Shown: positions 44,107-52,888 of the stretch, piece after piece | Numbering within the stretch: position 1 is the first letter of the stretch | Layout of the letters: each line of letters opens with the position of its first letter | Notes under the pieces: model-generated | The model's database searches: none | Seen by the model: only the letters and a program-made list of their open reading frames with translations | Told to the model about the DNA's origin: nothing | Assembly: GCA_031292355.1 (NCBI GenBank) | Contig: JARLHI010000075.1 | Span: 460,999-524,998 of the forward strand | Length of the DNA: 64,000 bases | Reading direction: 5' to 3' | Source of the DNA: Candidatus Obscuribacterales bacterium | Lineage (GTDB): Bacteria; Cyanobacteriota; Vampirovibrionia; Obscuribacterales; Obscuribacteraceae | Made by a program: the position numbers and the translations under genes

Positions 44107-44394
44107 ATGTCTGATTTTATGACTGACGAAGAGCGAAGATGGTGGGAGCTGTACCGAAAAGCGGATAAATTATCTGCGTCCGCTATTTGCAATATTGAAA
44201 AGCAACTTCAATCAGATGTTGCAAATATGGATCTGCGAGTTCAACTTTTCGGTTATTGGAACAGCGAAAAAAATCGAAAGCGAGAGAACACAGAACAGAA
44301 GTCGTTAGTGTCGAGAATCATTTTTTCAGTTAACATGGTAGTCTCATCCGCATGGCGATTCATGCGCACGCATCTTAAAGTGCCACTTCTCTGA
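44107..44394 (+). pseudogene. Truncated N-terminus related to the TPR protein at 62448
   Basis: 'IEKQLQSDVANMDLRVQLFG' parallels 'IEKKLLTDSDNLELRCKLLG' near the start of the protein at 62448-63458, and both begin with a 'RRWWELYRKAD' or similar segment. After about 55 codons the similarity ends and an unrelated tail of 40 codons follows. It is probably a truncated duplicate; a short functional protein cannot be excluded. Confidence 0.5.
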
Positions 44395-44405
44395 TATTGA
44401 AACAG

Positions 44406-44804
44406 ATGACGATTGACAAATATATCGCTTTGAACAAGCAATTTCCACTCGAAGAGATTCGTGATTCGAAGGCGAGTCAACTAGCCATCCAAACGTTAGC
44501 CACACTTGTCGGTCGCGAAGATGAGCTGACCATCCATGAGTTCGCATACCTGACGGCACTGGAACAACTGATTCATGAATATGCGAACACGAATGAGGAA
44601 TCTGTTTCGGACGTATCTGCGCACGAATTTTTGGCTCATCTGTTAGCAGAGAATAGCCTTAGCACCACTGAGCTTTCTGGTGAGACAGGAATACCGGAAA
44701 CTACTATCAAGCGCTTCCTTGCTGGCGATTGCGAGTTGGTTGGTTCACAAATCAAAAAACTCGGCCAGTATTTTAATTTAAATCCGGCCGCATTTCTTCT
44801 ATGA
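44406..44804 (+). CDS. Orphan HTH antitoxin (HigA-like)
   Basis: The 132-residue protein has the layout of antitoxins paired with HigB toxins: an N-terminal dimerising helical region ('ALNKQFPLEEIRDSKASQLA', 'HEFAYLTALEQLIHEYA') and a C-terminal XRE-type helix-turn-helix ('LLAENSLSTTELSGETGIPE', 'TTIKRFLAGDCELVG'). The antitoxin at 58162-58620 has the same plan. No toxin of that pair is next to it; the following HigB belongs to its own HigA. ATG at 44406 is chosen over TTG 44397. Confidence 0.75.
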   Translation: MTIDKYIALNKQFPLEEIRDSKASQLAIQTLATLVGREDELTIHEFAYLTALEQLIHEYANTNEESVSDVSAHEFLAHLLAENSLSTTELSGETGIPETTIKRFLAGDCELVGSQIKKLGQYFNLNPAAFLL

Positions 44805-44823
44805 CAGATTCATGGCGACCCGC

Positions 44824-44852
44824 TTGACGTGTTACGCGGCGCGTGGTATAGT
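44824..44852 (+). promoter_or_regulatory. HigBA promoter, leaderless, copy 1
   Basis: TTGACG and TATAGT are separated by 17 bases, close to the ideal sigma-70-type promoter. The HigB ATG follows the -10 box by only six bases, so the transcript would begin at or very near the start codon. The spacer includes CGTGTTACGCGGCGCGTG, a possible operator. Confidence 0.8.
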
Positions 44853-44858
44853 AAAAGT

Positions 44859-45137
44859 ATGATAAGGAGCTATCGAGACAAAGATACAGAAAGTCTCGCG
44901 GACAACCGTTACGTCAAGGCGTTCGACAGCATTCAAGTTGCGGCTAGGAAAAAACTCGACATCTTGAAGGCGGCAAAAAGCTTGGCAGAACTAGCAGTCA
45001 TCCCAGGTAATCGCTTGGAAGCATTATCTGGAAACAGACAAGGGCAACACAGTATTCGCATAAACGATCAGTATCGTATCTGTTTCGTAGTCGAGGGAGA
45101 CGAGTTCAAAGATGTCGAAATCACGGACTACCACTAA
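44859..45137 (+). CDS. higB: HigB-type toxin, copy 1
   Basis: This RelE-superfamily mRNA interferase has 92 residues: 'MIRSYRDKDTESLADNRYVK', a central 'LEALSGNRQGQHSIRINDQY' and 'RICFVVEGDEFKDVEITDYH', the HigB signature with the final 'DYH'. The start is ATG 44859, just after the promoter. It overlaps higA by 26 bases, in the toxin-first order typical of HigBA. Copy 2 at 52924 differs at very few residues (for example Val for Met in 'SIQVAAR'). Confidence 0.9.
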   Translation: MIRSYRDKDTESLADNRYVKAFDSIQVAARKKLDILKAAKSLAELAVIPGNRLEALSGNRQGQHSIRINDQYRICFVVEGDEFKDVEITDYH

Positions 45138-45453
45138 ATTGCACGACGGCGACAAATTACTGCCGATTCATCCTGGCGAAATTTTACGCACCGAATTTTT
45201 AGAGCCTCTAAATCTTAGCGCGACAAAGCTTGCTAATTTTATGGGAATAGCACCATCGCGAGTGACTGCAATAATTAGCCACACAGATAAACGTTCCATA
45301 ACTGCTGATACAGCGTACCGACTAGCTTGTATCTTCAAAACGACCCCGGAATTTTGGCTCAATCTGCAATCAAATTATGATGTTGCAATGCTCGATTACA
45401 CAGGTCAAGTCGACAGAATTCGCAAAGAAGTGAGAGAACTCACGAGCGTATAA
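45112..45453 (+). CDS. higA: HigA-type antitoxin, copy 1
   Basis: The 113-residue antitoxin follows the HigA pattern: 'LLPIHPGEILRTEFLEPLNL', an XRE helix-turn-helix ('SATKLANFMGIAPSRVTAII'), 'SITADTAYRLACIFKTTPEF' and 'WLNLQSNYD'. It neutralises HigB and represses the operon. Copy 2 at 53177 encodes an identical protein as far as I can compare. Confidence 0.92.
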   Translation: MSKSRTTTKLHDGDKLLPIHPGEILRTEFLEPLNLSATKLANFMGIAPSRVTAIISHTDKRSITADTAYRLACIFKTTPEFWLNLQSNYDVAMLDYTGQVDRIRKEVRELTSV

Positions 45454-45488
45454 AAGGCACATCGGGTTGGAAACTGAGAACAACTCCG

Positions 45489-45605
45489 TTGGGACAACTA
45501 ATTCAAAATCTGGTTAGCAAAAATTGCAAATGCGGTAGCAAAGTAATGAAGATTTCGAAACAAGACATCTGTGACGTTTGTAAGTTATTTCGCGCAAAGC
45601 CGTAG
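45489..45605 (+). pseudogene. Zinc-ribbon tail fragment
   Basis: The frame reads 'LGQLIQNLVSKNCKCGSKVM' and 'ISKQDICDVCKLFRAKP' before a stop. The two CxC/CxxC pairs look like a zinc ribbon. The upstream part is cut at the end of the HigBA duplication, so this is likely the end of a gene interrupted by the cassette. Confidence 0.4.
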
Positions 45606-45638
45606 CCTACATAGCTTTACCAATTGGTGGAATCGCGC

Positions 45639-46288
45639 TTCTGGCACATTGCCTCGATCATTATGGTGTTCCAATACACTGCGCACCATCGTTTGATCAG
45701 CGATTCACTTGGATGTGAGCTGTTTCAAGTGTCGAATCATAAAGTTGATCCAGAGCATCATTGACGCCCCGCAGATTGTGGACTACTTGCCGCGTCCATT
45801 CCAAATAATCAAGCTGACGCTCGACGGACCAACCTGCTGGCGGGCTTTCGCCCAAGTCTTTCACGTTGCTGATTTTGTCCGCCAGCTTAATAAGCTTTGC
45901 CTGAGGAGATTTTTTTGAGGCTGTTTCTATTTGTCGCTGCTTGCGTTCGGCCTTCGCAAGAGTTTTGTCGTCCGTACATTCCATTACGTAAGAAGCCACA
46001 GCACCTCCAAAAATCTCAGAGATTTCTTCGACCGTCGTTTCCGTGTCTTCGACCGTATCATGCAATACTGCGGCTATAAGTATCTCGACATCATCAACGC
46101 CTGCAACGCTTGAAAGCAGCTCCGCAACCTCAATCGGATGATTGATGTATGGGGTGTTTCTAGAATCTTTTCGCGTTTGCGCGACGTGCTTTTGAGATGC
46201 AAATTTTATTGCTGCAAGCAGTTGATTGATAGGTGCGCTCACTTTTTGTTCCAAATCGCTATAGGGGAGTTTTACTCGGTCACTGCGG
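45639..46288. repeat. About 650-bp duplication shared with 42979-43628
   Basis: The block runs from CTGG(T/C)ACATTGCCTCGA to TTTTACTCG(A/G)TCAC and contains the HD hydrolase gene with both flanks. The two copies are in the same orientation, 2.66 kb apart. Confidence 0.9.
45697..46242 (-). CDS. HD-domain (p)ppGpp hydrolase-like protein, copy 2
   Basis: It is nearly identical to the protein at 43055-43582 and keeps all HD-motif residues ('INHPIEVAELL', 'AAVLHDTVEDTETT', 'KLADKISNVKDL'). Two differences matter: the start codon that is ATG in copy 1 is GTG here (46242), with an in-frame TTG four codons upstream, and the stop is lost so the C-terminus gains 'HIQVNR'. The copy is probably still expressed but at an altered level. 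Confidence 0.8.
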   Translation of the reverse strand: MSAPINQLLAAIKFASQKHVAQTRKDSRNTPYINHPIEVAELLSSVAGVDDVEILIAAVLHDTVEDTETTVEEISEIFGGAVASYVMECTDDKTLAKAERKQRQIETASKKSPQAKLIKLADKISNVKDLGESPPAGWSVERQLDYLEWTRQVVHNLRGVNDALDQLYDSTLETAHIQVNR

Positions 46289-46744
46289 ACTATCTTTTTT
46301 TAGCTCTTGCAGCAAGAATCGGAGCTTCGAAAGTTGATTTTTGCTTTGTTCTATGAGGCACGGCGCGCTTTGATATGCTTCATCAGGATTCTGAATGAAC
46401 TTATCATATTTTGACATGTAGGCTTCTGTTGAATCGATCATCGCGACTAACGAACCAATTCTCTGACGGGGAGTGAGATTATTACTATCCATACCAACTA
46501 TCTTCCACTCAATTTCTAATTCTCTTGCTATATAAAGCGCGTCAACCAATTCCCTTTGGGCTACTTCCACCTCCAATTTTAAATTAGCGAGCCTTGTGGC
46601 TGCAGGCGACTCTTCTTCAAGCGAAGTAGGTTGACTATCCAGATCGATTTGTTGCTTCCTAAGCGTGGTCAACTTCATCCTCAATGCGTTTACCACTTCT
46701 ACTTGTTTCGCGTGTTTGTTCATGATTTTCAAAGAGTCTTTCAC
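46280..46744 (-). CDS. Coiled-coil hypothetical protein
   Basis: The 154-residue protein is almost entirely helical with heptad-like spacing ('NALRMKLTTLRKQQIDL', 'LANLKLEVEVAQRELVDAL', 'KNQLSKLRFLLQELKK'). The start is GTG 46744, supported by a CAGGAG site six bases upstream. I recognise no family. The stop lies at the border of the HD-gene duplication. It follows the gene at 46806-47753 on the same strand with a gap of about 60 bases. Confidence 0.55.
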   Translation of the reverse strand: MKDSLKIMNKHAKQVEVVNALRMKLTTLRKQQIDLDSQPTSLEEESPAATRLANLKLEVEVAQRELVDALYIARELEIEWKIVGMDSNNLTPRQRIGSLVAMIDSTEAYMSKYDKFIQNPDEAYQSAPCLIEQSKNQLSKLRFLLQELKKDSPQ

Positions 46745-46805
46745 GTTTTACTCCTGGGATGTGAGCACAATTTAGTGGTTTTTACGGCGTGCAACACTCG
46801 CCAAC

Positions 46806-47753
46806 TCACTTTGCGAGCACCACATCGTTAACAGTCTCTGCAATCCCGGCCATCGATAAAGGTTCGTACAATGGCGGATATTGAGCTATATCATCCAGCC
46901 ATTCGCAAAGTCTCTCAGTCGTAAGATTTGCCTTCAAAGAACTCAAAAAGATCTGCCTGTTAGCATTTGAGATAGTCGGTGGCAGTTGGTCTAACAAAAA
47001 AGAGTTTTCCCACTGTACCTCAAATGGTGCTTTTTCTATTTCCCGGAAGGAACAGACACCTTTAGCAAGAATCTCGTATGAACCTGCAAGCCACGTCAAA
47101 AAGTGCGCTCGGAAGAATGCAGAATCGATTGTTAGCAATGATTCTGTCCAGGCGGCGACTTCGGACCTCTTTAAATACGAGAGGCAAAAAAATAACGAGG
47201 CGCTCAAGGCGCCATCGCATGCCGGTCCGCGCTGCACAGACCAATCCTCACCTTGTGCCGTGATGCTTTCACCCTGCACGTCCCAAAGTGATGGCATCAT
47301 AATTGCAGTTCCCAGCGTGTCAAGAATGTTCTCTCGAAATTCAGCATGCTCGCTTGTCCAGCCATTCCTGTAAATACTGAAAAAGGCTGTAATCACAGCT
47401 TCGATCAAGAAATTGAAACAGTCTTTTTCATCGCCTCTGATAATTAGCGTTGGTAGGAGATAGCGGAACCAGGAACGCCAATTTTCTACCTCATCCAAAT
47501 CCTCACTGAAAGAGCTTGTGCCGCTAGAGGCTTCCCAGAGAAATTCGCACAACACTTTTTTCGGTATCTCCAGTGGTGAATATTCGAAGAATTCGTCGTA
47601 CATTCTCCGTCGCTCACCCATGAACCACGCCTCGCCTGGAACTGTCGATGGAATATGAGTCGTTTCGCGTAGATTCGTGAGCGCTGCAGCCGAAGGGCCC
47701 ACACCTGGAATCCAGACGAAGGATTTCTTTTTATGGGAGGGCGTCGCAGGCAT
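46806..47753 (-). CDS. Hypothetical protein, 315 residues
   Basis: I do not recognise this protein. It is mostly helical, with tryptophan-rich segments ('NWRSWFRYLLPTLIIRGDEK') and no signal peptide. ATG 47753 has an AGGAAG site. The terminal segment (about residues 285-315) is duplicated as a short relic at 50853-50942. It is divergent from the HEXXH gene at 47831. The Trp-rich helical style recalls immunity-like or DUF proteins, but no function can be given. Confidence 0.6.
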   Translation of the reverse strand: MPATPSHKKKSFVWIPGVGPSAAALTNLRETTHIPSTVPGEAWFMGERRRMYDEFFEYSPLEIPKKVLCEFLWEASSGTSSFSEDLDEVENWRSWFRYLLPTLIIRGDEKDCFNFLIEAVITAFFSIYRNGWTSEHAEFRENILDTLGTAIMMPSLWDVQGESITAQGEDWSVQRGPACDGALSASLFFCLSYLKRSEVAAWTESLLTIDSAFFRAHFLTWLAGSYEILAKGVCSFREIEKAPFEVQWENSFLLDQLPPTISNANRQIFLSSLKANLTTERLCEWLDDIAQYPPLYEPLSMAGIAETVNDVVLAK

Positions 47754-47830
47754 TCATGCTTCCTATAGCAGCCTTTTCAGATTAAGATTACGCTTGGAAC
47801 TAACAATTCGTACTTCTCATATTACCGGCA

Positions 47831-48685
47831 ATGCAAGCAAATGTCCTTCAATCACAAGTGAAGCAAATAACAGAGCGCGAAAAAGCCATTCAGGCATATC
47901 TCGAGACGGGCAAAACAGATTCGTGCTATCCAGCATGGGGCGGCAGTGTTTTTCGTGGGTCACAGGAAGGTGCCAAAGAAGTTCGAGAGGCGCTAGTTGC
48001 AGCCGTTAAGCAGAAGAGTGCAGAGGCAGCTGCACGAATGGTGGCTGCGCCGATGATGAAGTCTGAGGATGTTCGCGATAAATTGCGGCCGATGATTAAT
48101 GGACTTTTCCCCAAAACCGAAAGAGAGATTGTCTTAGAAGCGATTGCTAATGACGTTGTGATTTTAACTACAGAAAATGTAGAACAAATTTTGTTGAGCG
48201 AAAGCTGCAGTTCAACGGCCTGGCATTTAGCAAATTTGTATCTTGCCAGCATCGGCTCAAAGCCCCTGCATGAAGATGCCAGCTGTGCGCTCGGAATGAA
48301 TGTCGGCACCACGTCCTATGTTTCGATGAAGTATTTTACGCAGACAGACAAATTTGCCGATTACATCGTGCACGAAGCAGCGCATGCATTTCATAATTGC
48401 AAACGAACGCTGCTTGGACTGCGGGAGACGCGGAGTCGAGAATGGCTTTTGAACATAGACTTTGGTGAGCGAGAAACCTTCGCCTACGCCTGCGAAGTCT
48501 ATAGCCGCATTTTGGAGTTGGGCAAATCTCCAGCTGCGAGAATTGCGCTGGCGCAGGAGGCCATTGTAGATTTCGTGCCACCAGACGAGAAGGTTGATGT
48601 GGCAAAATTTCATGCGGCGCTGGAAGAGGCGTCGAGGACGAGGAATGGCTGGAAGAGGATTCTTCAAATTTGCTCGAAAAATTGA
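47831..48685 (+). CDS. HEXXH zincin-like protein
   Basis: The 284-residue protein has 'DYIVHEAAHAFHNCKR' (His 181, Glu 182, His 185), a zinc-protease HEXXH motif, followed about 40 residues later by 'FGERETFAYACEVYSRIL', in which a glutamate could be the third ligand. The N-terminal half is helical ('SVFRGSQEGAKEVREAL', 'DVRDKLRPMINGLFPK'). I recognise no named family. A piece of its N-terminal half reappears at 53916-54100 fused to a kinase relic. There is no signal peptide, so it is probably cytoplasmic. Confidence 0.7.
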   Translation: MQANVLQSQVKQITEREKAIQAYLETGKTDSCYPAWGGSVFRGSQEGAKEVREALVAAVKQKSAEAAARMVAAPMMKSEDVRDKLRPMINGLFPKTEREIVLEAIANDVVILTTENVEQILLSESCSSTAWHLANLYLASIGSKPLHEDASCALGMNVGTTSYVSMKYFTQTDKFADYIVHEAAHAFHNCKRTLLGLRETRSREWLLNIDFGERETFAYACEVYSRILELGKSPAARIALAQEAIVDFVPPDEKVDVAKFHAALEEASRTRNGWKRILQICSKN

Positions 48686-48723
48686 CCGCGATTAGTCGGC
48701 CCCGCATCACACTTCCACAAGAA

Positions 48724-49127
48724 CTACAGGTAAGCGATTCCGTATGCATCCATGATAGTCCCTAAACCTGGGAACTGGAGCCAGTCGACAGTTGTATTGA
48801 GTGTCACTTTGCCCTGGGCGCGGTCAAATAGAGCTATGCTAAATTCCGAAGGATTGTGGTTGCCTGCATAACAAATTCCATCCACCATATCTGGATGATG
48901 GTGGATTGCCCAAAGGTTTCGATGAAGCAACCTGATGGGGTTTTGCCTAGATAGCAGACTCCGTAGGTACTATCAGGAGAGTCGTATCGTTCTGTTCCCG
49001 CTCGTCCAAAAAACAGCACAGAAGCGGGGGTACGTCCTCTAGCGGTCGAAAATGATCGATACAACTCGCCCGAAAACGAAGTCACGGGCAAGTGAAGTGT
49101 ATCGAAATTCGATGGTGGATAAGTCAA
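48724..49127 (-). pseudogene. RES-domain toxin with internal deletion
   Basis: The N-terminal part (49127 to about 48900) reads 'LPVTSFSGELYRSFSTARGR', 'VLFFGRAGTERYDSPDSTYG' and 'VCYLGKTPSGCFIETFG', the beginning of a RES NAD-degrading toxin. The end of the domain follows in another frame: 'WAIHHHPDMVDGICYAGNH', 'SIALFDRAQG' and 'IMDAYGIAYL'. Roughly 60-70 residues between 'ETFG' and 'WAIHHHPD' are missing and the frame is shifted. Toxicity is surely lost. The antitoxin gene upstream overlaps its start and is intact. Confidence 0.85.
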
Positions 49128-49786
49128 GCTGCGCCGTGCTCACCAAATGCGGTGGCTGCCGCTATGACGTCACCGACTTTACCTTCTCGTAAAAGATCCA
49201 GAGGGCGCCTGCCATACAAACGTGAATTGGCGCTGAGAAAGAAATTAGCCTTGATGAACATCGAGGCGTTTCCTAGAGCACGCGCTGATTCTTTCAATCC
49301 CCTCAAAACTGCACCCTCATGGATCTGCCAAATGGGGTAGCTAAATTTAGTTTGGCCTCTAGGGAAGGCGATCAATGAGCCTGACTTTCTTGCCTTGTCG
49401 ACTCCGGCGGCGCTCATGCCAACTAGTTCTGCAAATTCGGTACTATAGATGCATCCACCTTCGGCAGACAAAATTTCCTGTTGCAGTTTTAGCCCACGAA
49501 TTTTCGCCGGCGCCAATGGGTCGACCTCAGCCAAGAGGGCTTGAACTCCAGGCTCTTGTAGGATTGAAATTAAAACTTGTAAGTCAGTTGGTTGTGCTGC
49601 AGCCTGATTTACGTGCAGGGTCTTGACCAAACGAGATAGGGCTCTCATAGCGCGCACGAGCGCTACAGACTCGCCATCCGTTTGATTTTGCGATGCTTCC
49701 AAAGTTTCGATAACAATCTCTGCGACTTGCAGCGGCGCTTCGCGGACGGCATTTGCAGCTCGTTCTTCTAAAGATGGGGCGGGCAT
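49124..49786 (-). CDS. Xre/MbcA-type antitoxin of RES module
   Basis: The protein of about 220 residues has a helical N-terminal half, a DNA-binding part ('STEFAELVGMSAAGVDKARK') and a C-terminal toxin-binding domain ending 'RRPLDLLREGKVGDVIAAA', typical of the Xre/MbcA/ParS antitoxins paired with RES toxins. ATG 49786 is preferred because AGGGTGA lies just upstream; GTG 49795 is an alternative. It overlaps the RES gene by 4 bases. With the toxin deleted it survives as an orphan. Confidence 0.8.
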   Translation of the reverse strand: MPAPSLEERAANAVREAPLQVAEIVIETLEASQNQTDGESVALVRAMRALSRLVKTLHVNQAAAQPTDLQVLISILQEPGVQALLAEVDPLAPAKIRGLKLQQEILSAEGGCIYSTEFAELVGMSAAGVDKARKSGSLIAFPRGQTKFSYPIWQIHEGAVLRGLKESARALGNASMFIKANFFLSANSRLYGRRPLDLLREGKVGDVIAAATAFGEHGAA

Positions 49787-49879
49787 AAAATTCACCCTGG
49801 TTTATGTTTTCCATATTAACACGTAACACGGAAAACATCAACCAAAATGGCGGCAAGCCATCAGGCACCTAGTTCCAAC

Positions 49880-49934
49880 GCCGCCGAGGCTCCGGAATCG
49901 AGCCTCGCGGAGCGACCACAGGCTTGGATTTGAT
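49880..49934. repeat. GC-rich palindromic repeat, copy 3
   Basis: CGCCGAGGCTCCGGAATCG and GAGCCTCGCGGAGCGACC repeat the core of the blocks at 16534-16655 and 34184-34309. No 48-residue peptide gene adjoins this copy. Confidence 0.65.
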
Positions 49935-50027
49935 TTCGGGACACACAACCACTTAGGAGCACTTAGAGCTGCCCCAGCTGTATGCAAATACCTTCACTTT
50001 GTGTCGGTTTTTGCACATAATTGGGGC

Positions 50028-50315
50028 ATGAATACTCTCGATCATTATCTCGACGAACAACTCAGCCGTGGTAGGTCCCATTTTTCCAAGGAAGAGGCAC
50101 TGAAAGCGATTAAAGTTACAGCGAAAGCATTTACCGCCGCTGCCACCAGATTGATCAAGAAGCACAGATTGATCAGTCACCGGCGTGGATTTTATTTGAT
50201 CCTTCGCTCGAAGAGCGTTTTGCAGGAGCACCAGATCCGGTGCACTGGATAGATCCATTGATGAAGTATTTAAAACTGGATTATCGGGTTTCGCTTCTGA
50301 GAGCTGCTACATTCA
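50028..50315 (+). pseudogene. Truncated AbiEi copy
   Basis: The region 49938-50315 is a diverged duplicate of 39792-40169. ATG 50028 opens 'MNTLDHYLDEQLSRGRSHFS' and the winged helix is readable up to 'GFYLILRSKS', where a base-level change shifts the frame ('CTTCGCTCGAAGAGCG' against 'CTTCGTCCCGAAGATCG'). Homology continues in another frame to 50315 and then stops inside the second domain. The upstream palindrome is also eroded (GCCCCAGCTGTATGC against GCACATAATTGGGGC). No toxin copy follows. Confidence 0.9.
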
Positions 50316-50852
50316 CTGGTATAAAAAAGGTACATGTGTTGACGGAGATTTGTATCCGTCTAGTCAACGATGGTAAAGTAAGCATTTGTCACTAGAAGCG
50401 GTGCCATAAGTTCGTGATTGGTTGGGAAATTACGGAGAGTTTTATGTTGAAAGGAAAATTTGTTTTAGCATTTCTAATTGGCTCCATTTATTGATTTCCA
50501 ATCGAAAAGCAGCTTGAAATAACAGAAACATCTGTTCCCGAACTTTCTTTGCAGCATTTCGGTAAACCCCTGACAGTGATCGTTTATGAAGGGTTCAACG
50601 TCCGAAGGGTATTGTTGAAGTGAGATCAGAACGAGTCGTCGGCGATCAGTTCTGACTAGCACCGATGATGATGATCGCTCCGTTGATCTTGCATCAACTT
50701 TGAGACTGGTAGAACGGCATGTAATTGCCCCACGACCAACGAGAGTAACTAATCTAAAGTCCAGAATGCCTTAAATCTGTCATAGCACCATATTGAATTC
50801 GCATGATGCGATTTTAGAAAAGACGCTGGCGTCGATTAAAAATTCCCTTTTA
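50316..50852. other. Relic-rich intergenic region
   Basis: It holds a 16-codon frame at 50444-50494 with a CGGAGAG site and a signal-peptide-like start ('MLKGKFVLAFLIGSIY'), probably the front of a lost exported protein. A copy of the dispersed CGATGATGAT repeat lies at 50655-50745. No complete gene is visible. Confidence 0.5.
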
Positions 50853-50942
50853 GCCAACTCATCCTGCGAGCACCACATCGTTAACAGTCTCTGCAATCCC
50901 GGCCATCGATAAATGTTCGTACAATTGTGGATATTGAGCTAG
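50853..50942 (-). pseudogene. 3' fragment of the 46806-47753 gene
   Basis: About 90 bases match 46799-46888, the C-terminal codons of the hypothetical gene, with a few substitutions. The remainder of the gene is absent. Confidence 0.8.
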
Positions 50943-51119
50943 CGCAAGATAGAGACCTGAAAGTTGTAAGTGAGAATTTTTACTTTGAAACTACTTAATG
51001 CTTTTTCACATTGGCCCACATATGCTAATAGACAGCTAGTATCTGAATGCACAGTAACAAGGCTAGAGAGGCATTTTTGCCGGCAATGCTGTACATTCCA
51101 TTTTTAAAGGGTTGAAGTC

Positions 51120-52793
51120 ATGTCAACAAAAGATTTGCTCGAACTACAAAGCAAGCGTAACTCGCACATTTTAAAAGAGGATGCGTCGGTTCATCATAAC
51201 TGTGATTTTTGCGAGTCCAGCGAGCATGATGTTGCTCATGAAGACATTCTGGAGTTTTGCATTTTACGAGACGAACTTGAACCTTCACATTCGAATCATA
51301 AAGAACACAACGCATCCACGATTAACGGTGCAATCGATGCCATTGCCAAAGATTGTCACACAATGCTCACGAATGCTGAAACTCCCATTCGCATTGACGC
51401 TGCCCATAGAGTTATCTCCTCTAATCCAGAACTTGGTTTGCCCTATGCGATTCTGGCAAGGGATGAGGAGAAAGATTTTGAAAAGCGTCAGCGACTTTAT
51501 GCAACGGCATTGGAAAAGCTTCTTATTGAGCGAGAATCACAGAAGGAAAATTGGGAAAAGGATATAAGTGAGCTCGAATTGCAAGCTCCGTATTTTATCT
51601 ATGCGCCAGGCATTGAGATAATCGCCAGTGAAGCAGCAAAAGAACTCTGGCATCAAAAGCATTTTGATGATGCAATTTCTCTTCTAAAGCGCGTTATCGA
51701 TTCTTTGGGAGTGAGCGAATGCGAGCTAGTGTATCTGGCAACCAGCTATTTGATAATGAGAGATAGCGACGCTGCAGCAAAAGAATTGTTAGCAAAAATG
51801 CCAGTTTCAACTAGTGAGTGGTTTTATTTAAACGCTCTTTTGCTCTTTAGGGAAACGGGCGATAGCGCGCTCGCTAGAGCCTGCCTTCGTGTGGCTGCGT
51901 CCGAAGATCCAGTTTATTTATTTGAAATAGTAGGCGCAAAGAAAGTCGAGACCGACCCTGCTTATGAATTATTTAATTCCTGTTGCTGGCACCAGACAGA
52001 AGGTTGCCAGGCTTGGTTGACTAGTTTTTTTAAAACTATAAAAGCGAAAGCGGCTGTAGCTGCTGAAGATTTATCGGAGCAAGATTCTAGCAAAATAAAG
52101 CGCTGGAAAACGCTTTTCGAAATTGCCGATGCACAGATAGAACGCGGCAGCTGGAAAGAAGCGCGCCGCGATGCCAAAGCCGCTCTAAAAACGATTTCTA
52201 ATGTCAGTGGACAAGCTGATGCCGTGTCGCGTTCTATCGAGCAACTTGAGCTTATCAACAACGAATCTGAACTGCCTTTAGATGACATCATGTCTGCTGC
52301 CAGTCAATATGCAGAAGCTGAGTTAAAGATTTTAGGTAATGAGTATGGAGCAGCTAGATTAAAGATTACTCTCGCAAGACTTCTACTAGATCAGAAGAAG
52401 TTTGTGGAATCTGAAAAATTTCTGCGAGAGGGTATTCAGCTTCTGGAAACACTTTTGAAAGAAAACGATTTGAAAACAGATTTCTCCGACCTTGCAGATG
52501 CTTACAGCAATTTGGGTGAGAGCTTGGCTGAGCAGAGAAAATATGACGAGGCGGCCTCCGCATTCAGACAGAGTGTCGCCTTACAAGAGCAGTATCTTGA
52601 TCGCTGTCATCCTGATTTGTTATCAGATCTCGATTATCTTGCGAAGTGTCTGCATTACACAGGAAAGCATGCCGATGAGGCTCAAGTACAAGTTCAATTG
52701 TCGAAAATAGTCGATGATGAAGAACTTCTGGCAAGGCATGAGGGACACGGCAAAGAATGTGTCTGGTCCGTTCCTGCTTGTCCTCTACAGTAG
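51120..52793 (+). CDS. TPR protein, 557 residues
   Basis: The protein lacks a signal peptide. Residues 1-60 are charged with a 'CDFC' pair and several histidines, residues 90-330 form irregular helical repeats, and residues 420-540 hold clear TPRs ('GAARLKITLARLLLDQKKFV', 'SDLADAYSNLGESLAEQRKY', 'DEAASAFRQSVALQEQYLD'). TPR arrays mediate protein contacts. A similar protein type is at 62448-63458 and 38272-39519. No operon partner is visible. Confidence 0.75.
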   Translation: MSTKDLLELQSKRNSHILKEDASVHHNCDFCESSEHDVAHEDILEFCILRDELEPSHSNHKEHNASTINGAIDAIAKDCHTMLTNAETPIRIDAAHRVISSNPELGLPYAILARDEEKDFEKRQRLYATALEKLLIERESQKENWEKDISELELQAPYFIYAPGIEIIASEAAKELWHQKHFDDAISLLKRVIDSLGVSECELVYLATSYLIMRDSDAAAKELLAKMPVSTSEWFYLNALLLFRETGDSALARACLRVAASEDPVYLFEIVGAKKVETDPAYELFNSCCWHQTEGCQAWLTSFFKTIKAKAAVAAEDLSEQDSSKIKRWKTLFEIADAQIERGSWKEARRDAKAALKTISNVSGQADAVSRSIEQLELINNESELPLDDIMSAASQYAEAELKILGNEYGAARLKITLARLLLDQKKFVESEKFLREGIQLLETLLKENDLKTDFSDLADAYSNLGESLAEQRKYDEAASAFRQSVALQEQYLDRCHPDLLSDLDYLAKCLHYTGKHADEAQVQVQLSKIVDDEELLARHEGHGKECVWSVPACPLQ

Positions 52794-52802
52794 AAAGCTT
52801 TA

Positions 52803-52858
52803 ATCCAGCGCCAGATCGAAGACGTTCTGTTTTGATAAACAGTGAGTATTTGAAATAT
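52803..52858 (-). repeat. Fragment shared with 36549-36600
   Basis: CGTTCTGTTTTGATAAACAG and the following GTGAGTATTTGA are repeated here, a piece of the broken domain gene at 36370-36790. It directly precedes the second HigBA cassette. Confidence 0.7.
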
Positions 52859-52888
52859 GACGTAGTGCGTGCGCGCCGGGCGACCCGC

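Larger units (their letters stand above)
44814..45470. repeat. HigBA cassette, copy 1 (657-bp duplication)
   Basis: From GGCGACCCGCTTGACG to GGCACATCGGGTTGG the sequence is repeated at 52879-53535 with equal length and only scattered substitutions. Promoter, both genes and a short tail are included. No transposase or inverted repeat bounds it. Confidence 0.9.

Noticed and set aside
47677..48312. Open frames overlapping the HEXXH gene on both strands
   Set aside because: They are shadows of the genes at 46806-47753 and 47831-48685 and contain no recognisable domain.
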